In this document: positions 22,460-33,993 of the stretch, piece by piece | Position numbering within the stretch: position 1 is the stretch's first letter | How the letters are laid out: every line of letters begins with the position of its first letter | DNA from: Posidonia oceanica | Taxonomy: Eukaryota > Streptophyta > Magnoliopsida > Alismatales > Posidoniaceae | Assembly: GCA_037176725.1 (NCBI GenBank) | Contig: JAZBRS010000050.1 | Location: 18,184,001 to 18,248,000 of the forward strand | Direction of reading: 5' to 3' | DNA length: 64,000 bases | Program-made: the position numbers and the translations under genes | Notes under the pieces: model-generated | The model's input: the letters and a program-made list of their open reading frames with translations, nothing else | What the model was told of the DNA's origin: nothing | The model's database searches: none

Positions 22460-22477
22460 TGGCGACTCCGCTGGGGA
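22460..22477 (+). promoter_or_regulatory. primer binding site, tRNA-Arg type (outer element, first copy)
   Basis: TGGCGACTCCGCTGGGGA starts two bases after the LTR end and is identical to the PBS of the nested element. Confidence 0.85.
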
Positions 22478-22619
22478 GATGGGAATCATCAGCGACTGCT
22501 CCGCTAGGGATTCCAGACTCCAGCTTTCGCCTTTGGCTTTCTCTCTCTCTTGGTCTTCGCGCCCTTGCTTGCCTCGTGCCCCTACTTTCATTGTCTGTTT
22601 GCTTGTTTTCCTGTGCGCT

Positions 22620-22658
22620 CTCCCAGCAGAGTCGCACAGTGGCGACTCGGCTGGGGAG
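22620..22658 (+). promoter_or_regulatory. second PBS copy with an inverted PBS in front of it
   Basis: TGGCGACTCGGCTGGGGA at 22640-22657 repeats the PBS 180 bp downstream, together with the following GATGGGAATCATCAGCG word (also after 22477). Just before it, TCCCAGCAGAGTCGC (22621-22635) is the reverse complement of a PBS. It pairs with 22642-22656 through 7 bp, one mismatch and 7 more pairs including a G-T. The other elements here have one PBS only. Confidence 0.8.
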
Positions 22659-23787
22659 ATGGGAATCATCAGCGGATGCTCCGTTGAGGATTCCAAACTC
22701 CGGCTTTCGTTTTGGCCTTCTCGCCTCTTGCTTTTGTGTTTTGCTTGCCTTTTGCTTCTGCTTGCCTTACTTGCTTACCTGCCTGCTTGTTTATTTACTT
22801 GCTTTATGCCATGATTGCTTGCGCTGCTTTATTTTCCTGCATCTCATGCCTAAATACTTGCTTGGCGCACTATACATGCTTTTTGTGTGATAAATGCTTT
22901 TTGTACACAAATACTATGTCACCAAGCACGCACATACCATGCATACTTGCTTTTTGATATGATAAGTGTTTTCTCTTCACTATCGTGTCCACATACACTT
23001 GCACATGCCATGCCCATGCTTTTTGCCTTGCTGTGTGAATTGCTTGCAAGCCATGACTTCTTGTTTCTCTCCCATTCGCATATGCCATGCCTAGGATAGT
23101 AGAAACTTCATTGCTTCCCCCTTGTTTAATTTAAAAGCAACAATAAAGCAAAGCATTAACATCTAAGCACAACTAGAGTCAAAACTTGCATTCTTTTTCC
23201 CTTGATTAAATAAAACGCAAGTAAAACACTCTAAGGCATTTGCATCAGCATTTTTGAAAACATGCATTCTTCTCATCTGAGTCAACCCACAATCTGAGAA
23301 GGATAGTCCCGGCCTCTTGCCCCCAACGTTTTGGCGTGGTGCAAGGCAGTCGGTCTGTCCCCCCTTGTCCAGGTGTCGCGTCGGTGTTATTGGAGGGTAC
23401 CACCCAAGCTTCTAGCAGGGTTGAGGCCACCAATGCACCACCCGTTATACCTGAGCTTTGGCAGGGTCAAGACGGGAGCCTTTTTTTCTGGCCTGGAGTC
23501 TGCATAAACCCATGAGTGAGTCCTGGTAGGTCATCTACTCAAGACATGCATGGTGAGAGAGCGCATATTAGGGCATTCATCTGCATCATGCCACCCCTAA
23601 TAACTCTTTTTGCATCCAACCTCTAACACGTTTATTTGTTTTGCTGGTAGGTGCGGGTTCCTTCAACTAGGATCCTGAGTGTCCCTCTCTACCTCTGAGT
23701 TGTCTGTCCCCTCCGACAATAGCTCACCTTAGGTCTTGTGTCCCTACCTTCAGCCGCAGACCTGTTTGCTCTCGCTCGCCGTTCGCT
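22659..23787 (+). other. 5' leader of outer element, unit 2
   Basis: Non-coding leader collinear with 9852-10944. The conserved part at 23279-23480 includes GGTGTTATTGGAGGGTACC. Nothing else is recognised. Confidence 0.7.
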
Positions 23788-23872
23788 ATGGCCCAGCATA
23801 CCGGCGAGCCCCCTTCCTCTTTGGCGTCTGGGGAGATATCGACTTCGGTCTCTCCCTCCCCTGCTTTGGCGT
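23788..23872 (+). pseudogene. gag: gag of outer element, 5' fragment before the 29-kb insertion
   Basis: ATG at 23788 opens with the same MAQHTGEPP start as the nested copy and stays open for 28 codons, up to the insertion point. The rest of the gene lies at 53129-55236. The break falls on the duplicated GGCGT, so it was caused by insertion and not by rearrangement. Confidence 0.9.
23868..23872 (+). repeat. target site duplication GGCGT (left copy) of 29-kb element
   Basis: GGCGT directly before TGTAGCGATC is repeated at 53124-53128 directly after the element's other end. Confidence 0.95.
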
Positions 23873-26800
23873 TGTAGCGATCCCGATCGGAATCAGGCTC
23901 GCTATATTTAGCGGCGATTGGGATCCGAGGAAGAGGCTCAACTCGAAAACATTTGAAACCGTGGAGAAAAAGGAAAGATAAGACAAATCAGAGTCGCCAC
24001 CATGTCTATTAACGGGAGACAAGGAAAACCGGGGAAATGCGTGAATTAATGCGCAAAACCGAGCAAGGAATGCAAAGCGAAACAATGCAAAGGAAAACAA
24101 ATGCAAACAAATGCAAATGAGATGACTCTAGCCTAGGATAAGGGCAGTACGGTCATTGCGGGCCAGAAGACAGGGTAAGGACTCCTGTTACGCGCGGGGA
24201 AGGTGTTAGGCACCCCCGACACGCCCGAGATTCGGTCTTTCTAGGCTTACGCTCGCATACGCAGGGAAATGCAGGATTGAATGCCTATGTGCCTATAAAT
24301 GCCTGAATGAATGCTCAAGGTGTGCTCTAAGTGGGAAGAAACAAAGCAAGGAAGTAGACGTGCTTTCTAAGTGCTCAGCTACGCTGTCTGTGTTCCGAAC
24401 AAGGCGAAACCTAGCTCGTGAGAACTTCAGGCAGTAAGCATCACAGCCCTATATGCAAATGCAGGCGAGAAAGCAAAACGACGGGGAAACCATGCAATGC
24501 AATCGACATGCAGGGGAAAACGGCGTAAAACACGCAAAACGGGGCGAGAAATGAGCAACGCACGTAAAACAATGCAAAAGAGCGAAACCGACACGCAAAA
24601 CAAGCGAGAAAGCAAGACAGCACGCAAAACGAGACAAGAGAGCAGGAAGGCACGCAAAACGGAACAAGAAAACAGAATGGCACGCAAAACGGAGCGAAAG
24701 AATAAAAACGGCACGCAAAACAAGCGAGAAAGCAAGACAGCACGCAAAACGAGACAAGGAAGCAAAGAGGCACGCAAAACGGTGCAAAAACGAGAGCGGC
24801 ATGCAAAACAAGCGAGAAAGCAAGGCAGCATGCAAAACGAGACAAGGAAGCAAAGAGGCACGCAAAACGGTGCAAAAACGAGAGCGGCATGCAAAACAAG
24901 CGAGAAAGCAAGGCAGCACGCAAAACGAGACAAGGAAGTAAAGAGGCACGCAAAACGGTGTAAAAACGAGAGCGGCATGCAAAACAAGCGAGAAAGCAAG
25001 GCAGCACACAAAACGAGACAAGGAAGCAAAGAGGCACGCAAAATGGTGCAAAAACGAGAGCGGCATGCAAAACAAGTGAGAAAGCAAGGCAGTGCGCAAA
25101 ACAAGACAAGAAAACAGGAGGGCACGCAAAACGGTGCCAAAACGAGGGCGGCACGCGAAACGGTGCCAAAATAACGAAACAAAAACCTCGGAAAAGTCAT
25201 GCGAATGCAAGAATGCAGAGAAAGATCAGAAGAGGCCAAAGGGGAGACAAAACAACGTGTGTGTAAGAACAGACGTCGTTTAGGGCCACTCAGAGTAGGT
25301 GTGAAAACCTACAAAGGGGAGAGGGGGCAAACGGAGGGATTACCACCTCTTTGCGACTGTTTCCCGCTAAGCCATTCCACGGTGTGTCTCGCATGCTGCC
25401 CAAAGCTCGCGATGCGATCGGATCGTGGAAAAGGGAGAAGAAAGTCACATTAAGTGGTAAATCCAGGGAAAACACAACGCAAAACACACAAGAATACGCG
25501 AAACGGAGATTAGAAGATACAAGCAGAAAGGGGAGACCCTATTCTACATGCTCAAAGAGACAGAAAGCGAAAACACAGAAAACTGTGCAAATGGCATGCA
25601 AATGAATGTAGGGGTTTAGGAGGACATTCCTAGAAATCCGGGAGCCTGATCTGAAATCTGTCTGGTCCATGCTGAAGAGCGCCTCGCCGCGGTCGCCTGG
25701 GCAGCTCACTTGAGAAGATCCAACGGCCGGATTGGAAGATAACGCAGCTTCAAGGCAGAAGGGCCAGAACAGGGGAGAAGAACAGATCTAGGTGTTCAGG
25801 AGGTCCTAGGGATGTGCAAAAAGGTCCTCCCAAGTGAAGGGGAGCTTAAAGTGCTTGGTGTGTGCAAGAAGATGCTAAAATGCAAGACTAAATGGATGCA
25901 GAATGCATGCAAAAGTAAGAAAACGCAGAGAGAAGTAACTTGGGAAAAACCAGGAATTCAGAAAGCATTTTGAAAAAGAAAGGGGCTAAAAATGCAAATT
26001 TTCCAGAAAACAGGGGTCTACAAGAGAGGGTTTTGAAAACAGGAGAGAGCAGGGCTTCGTTTTGTAAAAAACTAGGCTCAGAAAGCTGCTTTGAAAAGAG
26101 GATATGCTTTAGAAGAAGTTTTGAAAGCAGAAAGGGATCAGGAAGCAATTTTGGAAAAACTGGGGTCTAAAATGCAAATTTTCCAAAAAACAGGGTTCTG
26201 AGGAGTCTGAGATTACTGGTGGAGGGTCTGCATGCAATTTGGTAAGCATAGGAGCTAAGATGCAACCTAGGGGCAAAATGGTCTTTTCACATGATTTTTT
26301 GAAAGATGCAAGGACCTATGTGTGATTTTGAAATTATGCAGGGGCAAAAATGCAATTTAATATGGAAAACATGCTCTGAAAATCAAATAACAGGACTGCA
26401 GTGCAATTTTTAGAAAAAACAGGGTTGAAAATGCAATATAATAAGCTAAAATGCATGCAGCACAGTTACTGTCCATTTAAAATGGACCTAACTGCAAAAA
26501 TGAGAAAGTGGAGGGGCAAAATATGCAATGCAGTATGCAAAAATCATAAATGAAACCTAGGTTACTACAGTGCATGGGCTTAAGTGCAAAATCAGAAAAA
26601 TGTAAGGGGCCAGAATGCAATGTGATATGGTAAAATGCAAGTAAATTAATGAACTGATTTAGTGCAGGACTTAAGTGCAAAAATTGAAAACAGAGGGACT
26701 AAACTACAAAATTAAATAACAGCACAGCACAGTAAATGGACCAAATTGCAAATACTGAAAACCATAAACAGATTATGCAATTTAATATGATTTTGATTTA

Positions 26801-29800
26801 AAAACACAGCAGATTAAATGAAATAAGGACTAGAATGTAAAATGACAGAAACTTAAACCAAATATGCAATATTTACTTAAAAACTTTAGCTAGAATAAAA
26901 TAAACGCACAGTAATTGGTCGACGGCGACAAGTACTGTAGCGGAACGCCGGCAGTACTCGTGGCTGCCGACAGGGGAGGCTGAGGAGGCACGGGAGGGCG
27001 GAGAACGACGTCGGCGATCGTCCGGAGCTCTGGGAACGGTCCGGAGCTCGCCCTATTGGTCGGAGTGTCCGGAGGAAGAGCAGCCGGCGCTGGAGAAGGA
27101 GAACTGTCCGGCGAGTCGAGGACGGAGCAGGAGGACCGGAAAACCTATTCTAAAGGCTGGGGAAGCAAGAGAAGAAGAAGAGGAAGCTAAGGGAAGCAAT
27201 GGTTACCTTTTTCCGCGCCTGAGTCGTTCCCCCGACGTCAGTGGTTCCAGAGGTCGCCGGTGGAGGCCGTCCGGTCGCTGCGGACGTCGCCGGCTGCTCG
27301 CGAAGATTGGAATCGCTTCAGAACGTCCCTCCGGTGCTTCCTGATCGACCGGACTGAAGCTCTACAGCCCAGGTGAGGTTTCGGCTCTTTTAGGTTCAGA
27401 GGATGCTGCCGGAGGTGGGGGGGAGTTGTTACTGCTCGTCTGGTGGAGTGAAGCCCTCCGGGAGGTTGCTGGAAGTCCGGCGAGTGAGGTTGGATACTCG
27501 GAGAGGGTTTCTGGAAGGTGTGGAGTGGAATTGGAGCTGGGTCAAAATTCTAGTCAGTGAGAGACTGAGGTGTTTGTTGTGGAATTCTTGGTCTGTGGTG
27601 GAGGGTAGGGCCGAAGGTTAGGGGCTCTGGAAAGGAGATAGTTTGGGTATTATCTGGGTGGATTTTGGGAGGCAATGGTGAACTGGAGTGATGGGAATTG
27701 CCGAAGGGAAGGAGTCGGGTTTCAGTTGGAGTCAGGTGGTGTTTCTGGGAGATTTCAGGTGGTTTCGTGGGGTGGAATGGCTGGGAAATGTTGGAGGAAG
27801 AAGGCCAGGTGTTGGGTGAGATTGGGGAAGTAACAGGGAGGAGTTCTGAAGCTTGGAGTGGGTCTGGCTTACTGGAAAAGGGAGAGGAGGTTTTGTTGAA
27901 GGTTTCTGGCAGAAGAAGGGAAGGGAATTGGGTGGAGGAGGCTGGGGGATTGAAGTCTCTCTCCGAGATGTCAAGGTGACTCCCAAACCGCTCTCCCTGG
28001 TCACTCTCTCTTCTGGAAGTGGAGGAGACAGAGAAGAAGAGGAAGGAGTGGCTCGTGGGGAAGAAGTTGGAAATTCTAGTTTTGGGGATTGCTCTCTCAC
28101 TCTCTGGTTCCTGAAGGTGAAGGTTGCTCACATTGGTTCTGCCCTGGTCTCTCTAGTCTCTCTGGTCTCATGAAGGAAAGACGGAGGAGGCTTATATCTG
28201 GGGAGGGGAGGCTGCTGGCGCGCTGGGAGTTTTCAAATTCGGCCGGCGGCCACTGCAGCGGAGGGGACGGGGCGACCGGCCCTGGATTTGGTGCTGAGAT
28301 GAGGAGACGGCGGGCTGCTGTAGACCGAAGTGACGGAGCTTCAAAATTCAAATGGAAGGAGGGAATGGCAGCCGGCCGTCGCGGGAAGAATCTGTAGAAG
28401 AAGTTTACAGAAGGAGAAGGAGGGAGACGGAGGGGCGTGGGCCGGACCGTGCGGGCCGAAGGAAAACCGAAGAAATAAAAGAAAAAGGAGACGGGCCGGA
28501 TTGAGCCCAGTAAGGAAAAGTAAGAAGGAAAGAAGGGAAATAAGAAAGAAAGAGAGGGTAGAATGGGGAAATAAAATAGGTAAAAATAAACTAAAAATAA
28601 ATAAAAATGCCAGAAGGATTGTGCTGTAGATTAGGATTTTAATTAAGGTTTTTAATGGTTATTTTGAGTTGATTAATGTGTTTTGGGCTTGATTAGGGTT
28701 TTAGGGTTTTGGTTTTGCTTTTAATTGGTTTTCACTTGATTAAATGTTTGTTAAACCCTTTTTAAATTATTTTAAAAATTGTGTTTCCCTTGTTGGGCAT
28801 TTAGGATACTGATTAGGATTTTTTAGGATTTAATTTCGTATTAATCAGGGTTGGTTTTAAGTTTTTAAGTTTTAGTCTTCTTAGGGTTTCTTCCTCTTAA
28901 GTTTTTCAAGTTATGTTTGGATTTTTATTTATTGGTTTTTTTCTTGAAGTTTTTAGTTGGATTTTTCTGGTTTGATAGGGTGTTTTTTAAGTCTTTTCAG
29001 ATGTGTTTTTCTTTTCTTTTTTTTTTCTTTTTTTAATTAAGTTTTTAACTTGTTTTTCTTATGTTTATTAGGTTAGGTCTTTTGCCTTCTTTAATTACTT
29101 GTTTTAGTGTTTGATTTTTTAATTCTTCTTTTTGGGTTTGTTTTTTAATTCTTCTGATGGGTTTTTACCTTTGGTGGGTTTTGATTTTATTTTAGCTTTT
29201 TCCTTGATTTTTCAGTGTTTTCTTTTGATTTGTTTTGCATTTTTTAGTTTGCATGCTTGGTTTTCTTTTTAGCTTGCTTAAGTTAAGTTTAAGTTGTTAA
29301 TTGCTTGTTTAACATTTTTTGATTGTTTTTCTTAGGGTTCTGATTTGTTTCTTTTGTGTTTTGAGATTTTACAGATTTTTATGGGTTTTTGTGGATTTTT
29401 GCAGAAGGGAGAAAAGAAAAAGAGAAAGAAGAAGGAAAAGGGGAAAAGAGGGAAATAAGAGGAAAAGAGATAGGTTGGAGGAAAACGATTTTTAAAATTC
29501 AGAAAAAATGTTAAAAATAAAGTAAAAATAGGGATAAGATAGAGGAAGGATAGAAGCACAGAGGGGGCCCACAGCCAGACCAGAAAAAGGATAAGACAGG
29601 GATGAAAAGAGAGATGATAATCAGGAGAGAGAGAGGAGAGAGAAAATGATAATCCCGGAGAGAGAAAAGGATAATTTGGGTGAAAGAGGGTCTTAATGGT
29701 CTTGGAATGGGGTGAGAATTGGTGAGTGGGTAGTCTAGGGTTTGAAGTCTTAGGTCTGAAGTTTTGGTCCGATTCTAAGGAGGTTTTGGAGGGGTTTCAA

Positions 29801-30087
29801 GGTGTAGAAGAAGGGTAGTTTCTCCTAAGTTTTCTAGGGTTTTCAAGGATGGGTTGGGCTTGGAAATTCCTAGGTTTTTGGGTAGGCTTGTTGAGTGGAT
29901 AGTGGTGGGTCCTCCTATGGATTTTGGTTAGGTTTTGAGAATGGGAAGGGGGGTAAAGGTTTAGGTTAAAACAGGCTGATTTTGGAGGGTAAGGAGGAGG
30001 GTTAGGGTTAGGGTTTGGTTGGGGTTTGATCCAGCAATTACCAAGAGGGCTCCACGGGTCCAAGCCTGCCAAGATGGGGTGTCAACA
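23873..30087 (-). mobile_element. 3' LTR of 29-kb element, 6215 bp
   Basis: In + coordinates it starts TGTAGCGATC and ends GGGGTGTCAACA. Segments from left to right: internal PBS-like GAGTCGCCA (23991-23999, antisense); conserved block (about 24171-24240); 88-bp tandem array (about 24590-25165); A/T-rich low-complexity sequence with GCAAAATG-type words (25900-26900); a G+C-rich part (26930-28500); a T-rich part (28640-29400); and a G-rich part to the end. Long open frames here come from repeats or biased composition. I find no gene. Confidence 0.93.
24590..25165 (-). repeat. 88-bp tandem array in 3' LTR (4 full copies)
   Basis: The word GCGGCATGCAAAACAAG recurs at about 24796, 24882, 24970 and 25058, 88 bp apart, with degenerate half-units on both sides. 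In the other LTR the same array has five copies. Since 88 is not a multiple of 3 and the unit lacks stops in several frames, long false ORFs appear on both strands. Confidence 0.9.
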
Positions 30088-30154
30088 GATGCCCCTCCCT
30101 GAGCGAGGGCAAGCGGAGCGCGGCCGCTGCTCAGGGTTGACAAGACACCCCATC
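30073..30154 (-). promoter_or_regulatory. nested hairpin spanning LTR end and polypurine tract
   Basis: GATGGGGTGTC (30073-30083, inside the LTR end) is a perfect 11-bp inverted match to GACACCCCATC (30144-30154). Inside it, CCCTGAGC (30097-30104) pairs with GCTCAGGG (30129-30136). The PPT (30088-30100) lies between the LTR end and the inner stem and overlaps its start. Confidence 0.85.
30088..30100 (-). promoter_or_regulatory. polypurine tract of 29-kb element
   Basis: On the - strand, AGGGAGGGGCATC sits directly before the 3' LTR start TGTTGACACC. It is nearly identical to the PPTs of the gag-only elements. Confidence 0.9.
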
Positions 30155-30654
30155 TGACCGGCGGGAGCAGCGGGTTGCTATGGGCGTGAGCTGCTTATTC
30201 GGTGGATGCACCGAAGATCGTAGCCCGTTGCCGCAATGCAAAATGCTAGTGCAGATGAATGCTGTGCTGTGTGTGATATGCTAAATGCAATGCAAGAGTT
30301 AGTATAAAAGTTAGTGCAGCTATAAGAAAATGCTGATGCTGTGCAAGTGCAAGTAATGCTGATGATGCTAAAGTGATATGCAGTGCTAGCTAAGAAAGTG
30401 CTGATATGATGCAAAGAAAATGATAAAGAGGCGCGATGTGGTGCGAATGTCCGGCAGGGAGGCCAGACTTGCACGACAAAGCGAAGGAAAACAGGGTGCA
30501 GCTGGTCCCCGCCCGGGGAGCAAGCTAGCAGGAAAGAAGGGTGCGAGGGGAGAGAGGCCAACTCTCCTATCGCAGGAAGGGGGTGCGTGACTTTGTCTTC
30601 CTGGGACAAGGTCACGCCGAAAAGGAGAAAAAAAATGATAAGGTGACGGGCTTA
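30155..30654 (-). other. 3' UTR segment next to PPT
   Basis: Non-coding. Read on the - strand it resembles the last part of the gag-only 3' UTRs, with GCATTAGCA-like short repeats, GTGCATCCxCCGAATAAG, then the CAGCGG and GTGTCTTGTC words. This is direct evidence that the two families share their 3' end. Confidence 0.75.
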
Positions 30655-31423
30655 TCGTCTGGATAGTTTACGGTCCTATCAACCGGGAGTGACAGTTTAC
30701 GGTCCTGTCAACCGGAGCAGTTGTGAGTGATAGTTACTGGATATCAGCCGTATAACATGGTTGTGGGATAGTTTACAGTCCTATCAACTTGCGGATAGTT
30801 TACAGACCTATCAACTGGCGGATAGTTTACAGACCTATCAACTGGCGGATAGTTTACAGACCTATCAACTGGAAGCCACAAACCATGAGTGATAGTTACT
30901 GGATATCAGCCGTATAACGCAATGCCGGATAGTTTACAGTCTATCATCTGGAACGACAGTTTACGGTCCTGTCAACCGGCGGATAGTTTACAGACCTATC
31001 AACTGGACGATAGTTTACAGTCCTATCAACTGGAAACGGCATTGTGAGGGACAGTTACTGGATGTCAGCCGTATAACATGATTGCGCGTGGTAGTTTACA
31101 GTCCTACCAACTGGTGGATAGTTTACAGACCTATCAACTGGAGCGACAGTTTACGGTCCTGTCAACCGGCGGATAGTTTACAGACCTATCAACTGGAAAC
31201 GCGCAATGATGAGGGATAGTTACTGGATATCAGCCGTATAATGCAATTGCTGGTGATAGTTTAGGAGTATCAGCCTAACGACAGTTTACGGTCCTGTCAA
31301 CCGGTGGATAGTTTACAGACCTATCAACTGGAAACCGCAATTGCAAGGGACAGTTACTGGATGTCAGCCGTATAACACAACTGCGGGCCGACCAAGGATC
31401 GACCAGAAGATAGTTTAGGAATA
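30655..31423 (-). repeat. two-hairpin modules in 3' UTR of 29-kb element, dense array
   Basis: Many short units, read on the - strand as GATAGGTCTGTAAACTATC, GACAGGACCGTAAACTGTC and GGCTGATATCCAGTAAC-type dyads. Units of about 27 bp are arranged in groups. GATAG/CTATC and GACAG/CTGTC exchange both sides of a base pair. These match the modules of the gag-only elements in sequence, order and sense strand. Confidence 0.8.
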
Positions 31424-31600
31424 TCAGCCTGAGATAGTTTCGGATATCAGCCTAGCACGAGTGATTGATAGATTGATAGTTTCGGATATCAGCCTAGCAC
31501 GAGTGATTGATAGATTGATAGTTTCGGACATCAGCCTAGCACGAGTGATTGATAGATTGATAGTTTCGGATATCAGCCTAGCACGAGTGATTGATTGATT
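31424..31600 (-). repeat. 42-bp tandem repeat, about 4 copies
   Basis: Units carry GATAGTTTCGGATATCAGCC followed by TAGCACGAGTGATTGATAG. The unit contains half of the two-hairpin module, so the array probably grew from it. Confidence 0.85.
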
Positions 31601-31649
31601 GATAAGAGGGGGCAAGATCATGATGAGAATGATAAGATATCGGACTTAT

Positions 31650-32775
31650 CGGCCGGCAAAGAGGGGATGAGGTAATGATGAGAAGTTAATCTAAAGAGGG
31701 GGATGAGATCATGACGAGAAATTAATCTAAAGAGGGGGATGAGATCATGATGAGAAATTAATCTAAAGAGGGAGATGAGATCATGATGAGAAATTAATCT
31801 AAAGAGGGGGATGAGATCATGATGAGAAATTAAGCTAAAGAGGGGGATGAGATCATGATGAGAAGTTAAGCTAAAGAGGGGGATGAGATCATGATGAGAA
31901 GCTAAGCTAAAGAGGGGGATGAGATCATGATGAGAAATTAAGCTAAAGAGGGGGATGAGATCATGATGAGAAATTAAGCTAAAGAGGGGGATGAGGTCAT
32001 GATGAGAAGTTAAGCTAAAGAGGGGGATGAGGTCATGATGAGAAATTAAGCTAAAGAGGGGGATGAGATTATGATGAGAAATTAAGCTAAAGAGGGGGAT
32101 GAGATCATGATGAGAAGCTAAGCTAAAGAGGGGGATGAGATCATGATGAGAAATTAAGCTAAAGAGGGGGATGAGATCATGATGAGAAGCTAAGCTAAAG
32201 AGGGGGATGAGATCATGATGAGAAATTAAGCTAAAGAGGGGGATGAGATCATGATGAGAAATTAAGCTAAAGAGGGGGATGAGATCATGATGAGAAGCTA
32301 AGCTAAAGAGGGGGATGAGATCATGATAAGAAATTAAGCTAAAGAGGGGGATGAGGTCATGATGAGAAATTAAGCTAAAGAGGGGGATGAGATCATGATG
32401 AGAAATTAAGCTAAAGAGGGGGATGAGATCATGATGAGAAATTAAGCTAAAGAGGGGGGGTGAGGTCATGATGAGAAGTTAAGCTAAAGAGGGGGATGAG
32501 GTCATGATGAGAAATTAAGCTAAAGAGGGGGATGAGATTATGATGAGAAGCTAAGCTAAAGAGGGGGACGAGATCATGATGAGAAATTAAGCTAAAGAGG
32601 GGGATGAGATCATGATGAGAAATTAAGCTAAAGAGGGGGATGAGGTCATGATGAGAAATTAAGCTAAAGAGGGGGATGAGATCATGATGAGAAATTAAGC
32701 TAAGCTAAAGAGGGGGACGAGATCATGATGAGAAATTAAGCTAAAGAGGGGGATGAGATCATGATGAGAAGTGTT
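31650..32775 (-). repeat. 36-bp minisatellite, about 30 copies
   Basis: The unit is 12 + 12 + 12 bp: GAGATCATGATG, AGAAATTAAGCT, AAAGAGGGGGAT, with few variants (AATTAA/AGCTAA/AGTTAA). One unit near 32450 has extra Gs and one near 32695 has a 6-bp duplication. Tandem repeats in the 3' UTR are typical of Tat elements and a known source of plant satellites. On the sense strand the array reads as 12-residue repeats over 283 codons (32469-31618). I treat that as a by-product of the unit length. Confidence 0.95.
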
Positions 32776-33058
32776 GATTGATAAGATATCGGACTTATCG
32801 GCCGGCAAAGAGGGGATGAGGGAATGATGAGAATGATAAGATATCGGACTTATCGGCCGGCAAAGAAGGGGTAAGGGAATGATGAGAAGAAATCATCCCA
32901 TGACGCCAGGAACGTCATGGGGGAAAGGGGGAAGGAATGATACCAAGGGGCGATCAAAAGATGCCCCTGGTGTCGGGATGACACCAGGGGTTGGCCAGCG
33001 CGTCCTTGGCATCGAAAGCAGAGAGTGATGACAAGAGTGTCGTGCTTGTCAGACGAGT
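32776..33058 (-). other. 3' UTR spacer
   Basis: Two copies of a GATATCGGACTTATCGGCCG-type unit (about 32785 and 32842; a third at about 31635), then a GGTATCxxxCCAGGGGCATC-like stretch also seen in the gag-only 3' UTRs (near 3127 and 57715). No gene. Confidence 0.65.
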
Positions 33059-33059
33059 A

Positions 33060-33700
33060 GTTTGGGGTACCAGCCTGCAATGGACGCAGCTGAGGGCGAT
33101 CAGCTGGGGACTCAGCCGGGGATGACCAGCCGAGAAGAGTGTCAGGTTAACGGACCTTTCGCCGAGCAGTTTGGGGTGCCAGCCCGCAGAGAACTCAACT
33201 GAGGGCGATCAGCTGGGGACTCAGCTGGGGATGACCAGCCGAGAAGAGTGTCAGGTTGACGGACCTTTCGCCGAGCAGTTTGGGGTGCCAGCCCGCAAGG
33301 ATAATGATCCAGCTGGGGGCGACCAACTGGGGACTCGACTGGGGATGACCAGCCGAGAAGAGTGTCAGGTTGACGGACCTTTCGCCGAGCAGTTTGGGGT
33401 GCCAGCCCGCAGAGAACTCAACCGGGGATGATCAGCTGGGGATGATACCACAGGGCGGCCGAAAGATGCCCCTGGTATCAGGATGATACCAGGGGATGGC
33501 CGATGCGCCCCTAGCATCAGGATGCAAAGATAGATAAGTGAGTGGATGGATGATAGGTTGACGAACCCATCGCCGGGCAGTTTGGGGTGCCAGCCCGCAG
33601 GAGACTCAGCTGAGGATGAACAGCTGAGGAGGATGACAGGTTGACGGACCTTTCGCCGGGCAGTTTGGGGTGCCAGCCTGCAGAGGACAGCGGTTCAGCC
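33060..33700 (-). repeat. 108-116-bp repeats containing two-hairpin modules
   Basis: GATGACCAGCCGAGAAGAG recurs at about 33121, 33229 and 33345, with related units near 33560 and 33630. On the - strand each unit contains GGGCTGGCACCCC and CGGCGAAAGGTCCGTCAACC. The unit near 33556-33600 keeps the full GATGGGT...ACCTATC stem of the gag-only modules. Confidence 0.8.
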
Positions 33701-33993
33701 GGGGATGACCAGCTGGAGACACCGGACGGCGGAGCTTGGTGTCGCAGGCCTGCAGATGCTCTAGGCTCCGGATTGGGTGCTGAGGACTTCGCCGCGTTGG
33801 GATGTCTGCAAGTCTGATTAGAGGGCCCAAGATAATGATGATGATGATATGCAATGTAGCAAAGAGTCTTGATGTGCAAGCAGAAAGCAGAAACAGTTTC
33901 CATTGATATGATCTTGATAAGTACAATGCCTGCGGCAGGCCAGAAATGTACAGCACAATTTGAAAGAAGACCACATGATGGTCGCACAAGGGC

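Noticed and set aside
25888..28397. Several 80-190-codon frames in the 6.2-kb LTRs (repeated at 48915-51514)
   Set aside because: They lie in low-complexity or purine-rich/G+C-rich LTR sequence, occur on both strands and encode nothing recognisable. Conservation between the two LTRs only reflects recent insertion.
28690..28715. Telomere-like TTTAGGG words (also near 30000 and 53040)
   Set aside because: Only two or three imperfect copies in T/G-rich LTR sequence; not a telomere array.
31650..32775. CRISPR-like direct repeats
   Set aside because: Units are contiguous 36-bp repeats without unique spacers, inside a plant retrotransposon 3' UTR.
33171..33431. Repeated QLGTQLGMTSREE frame on the + strand
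   Set aside because: It is a translation of the 108-116-bp repeats in the antisense direction of the element, with no start context or domain.
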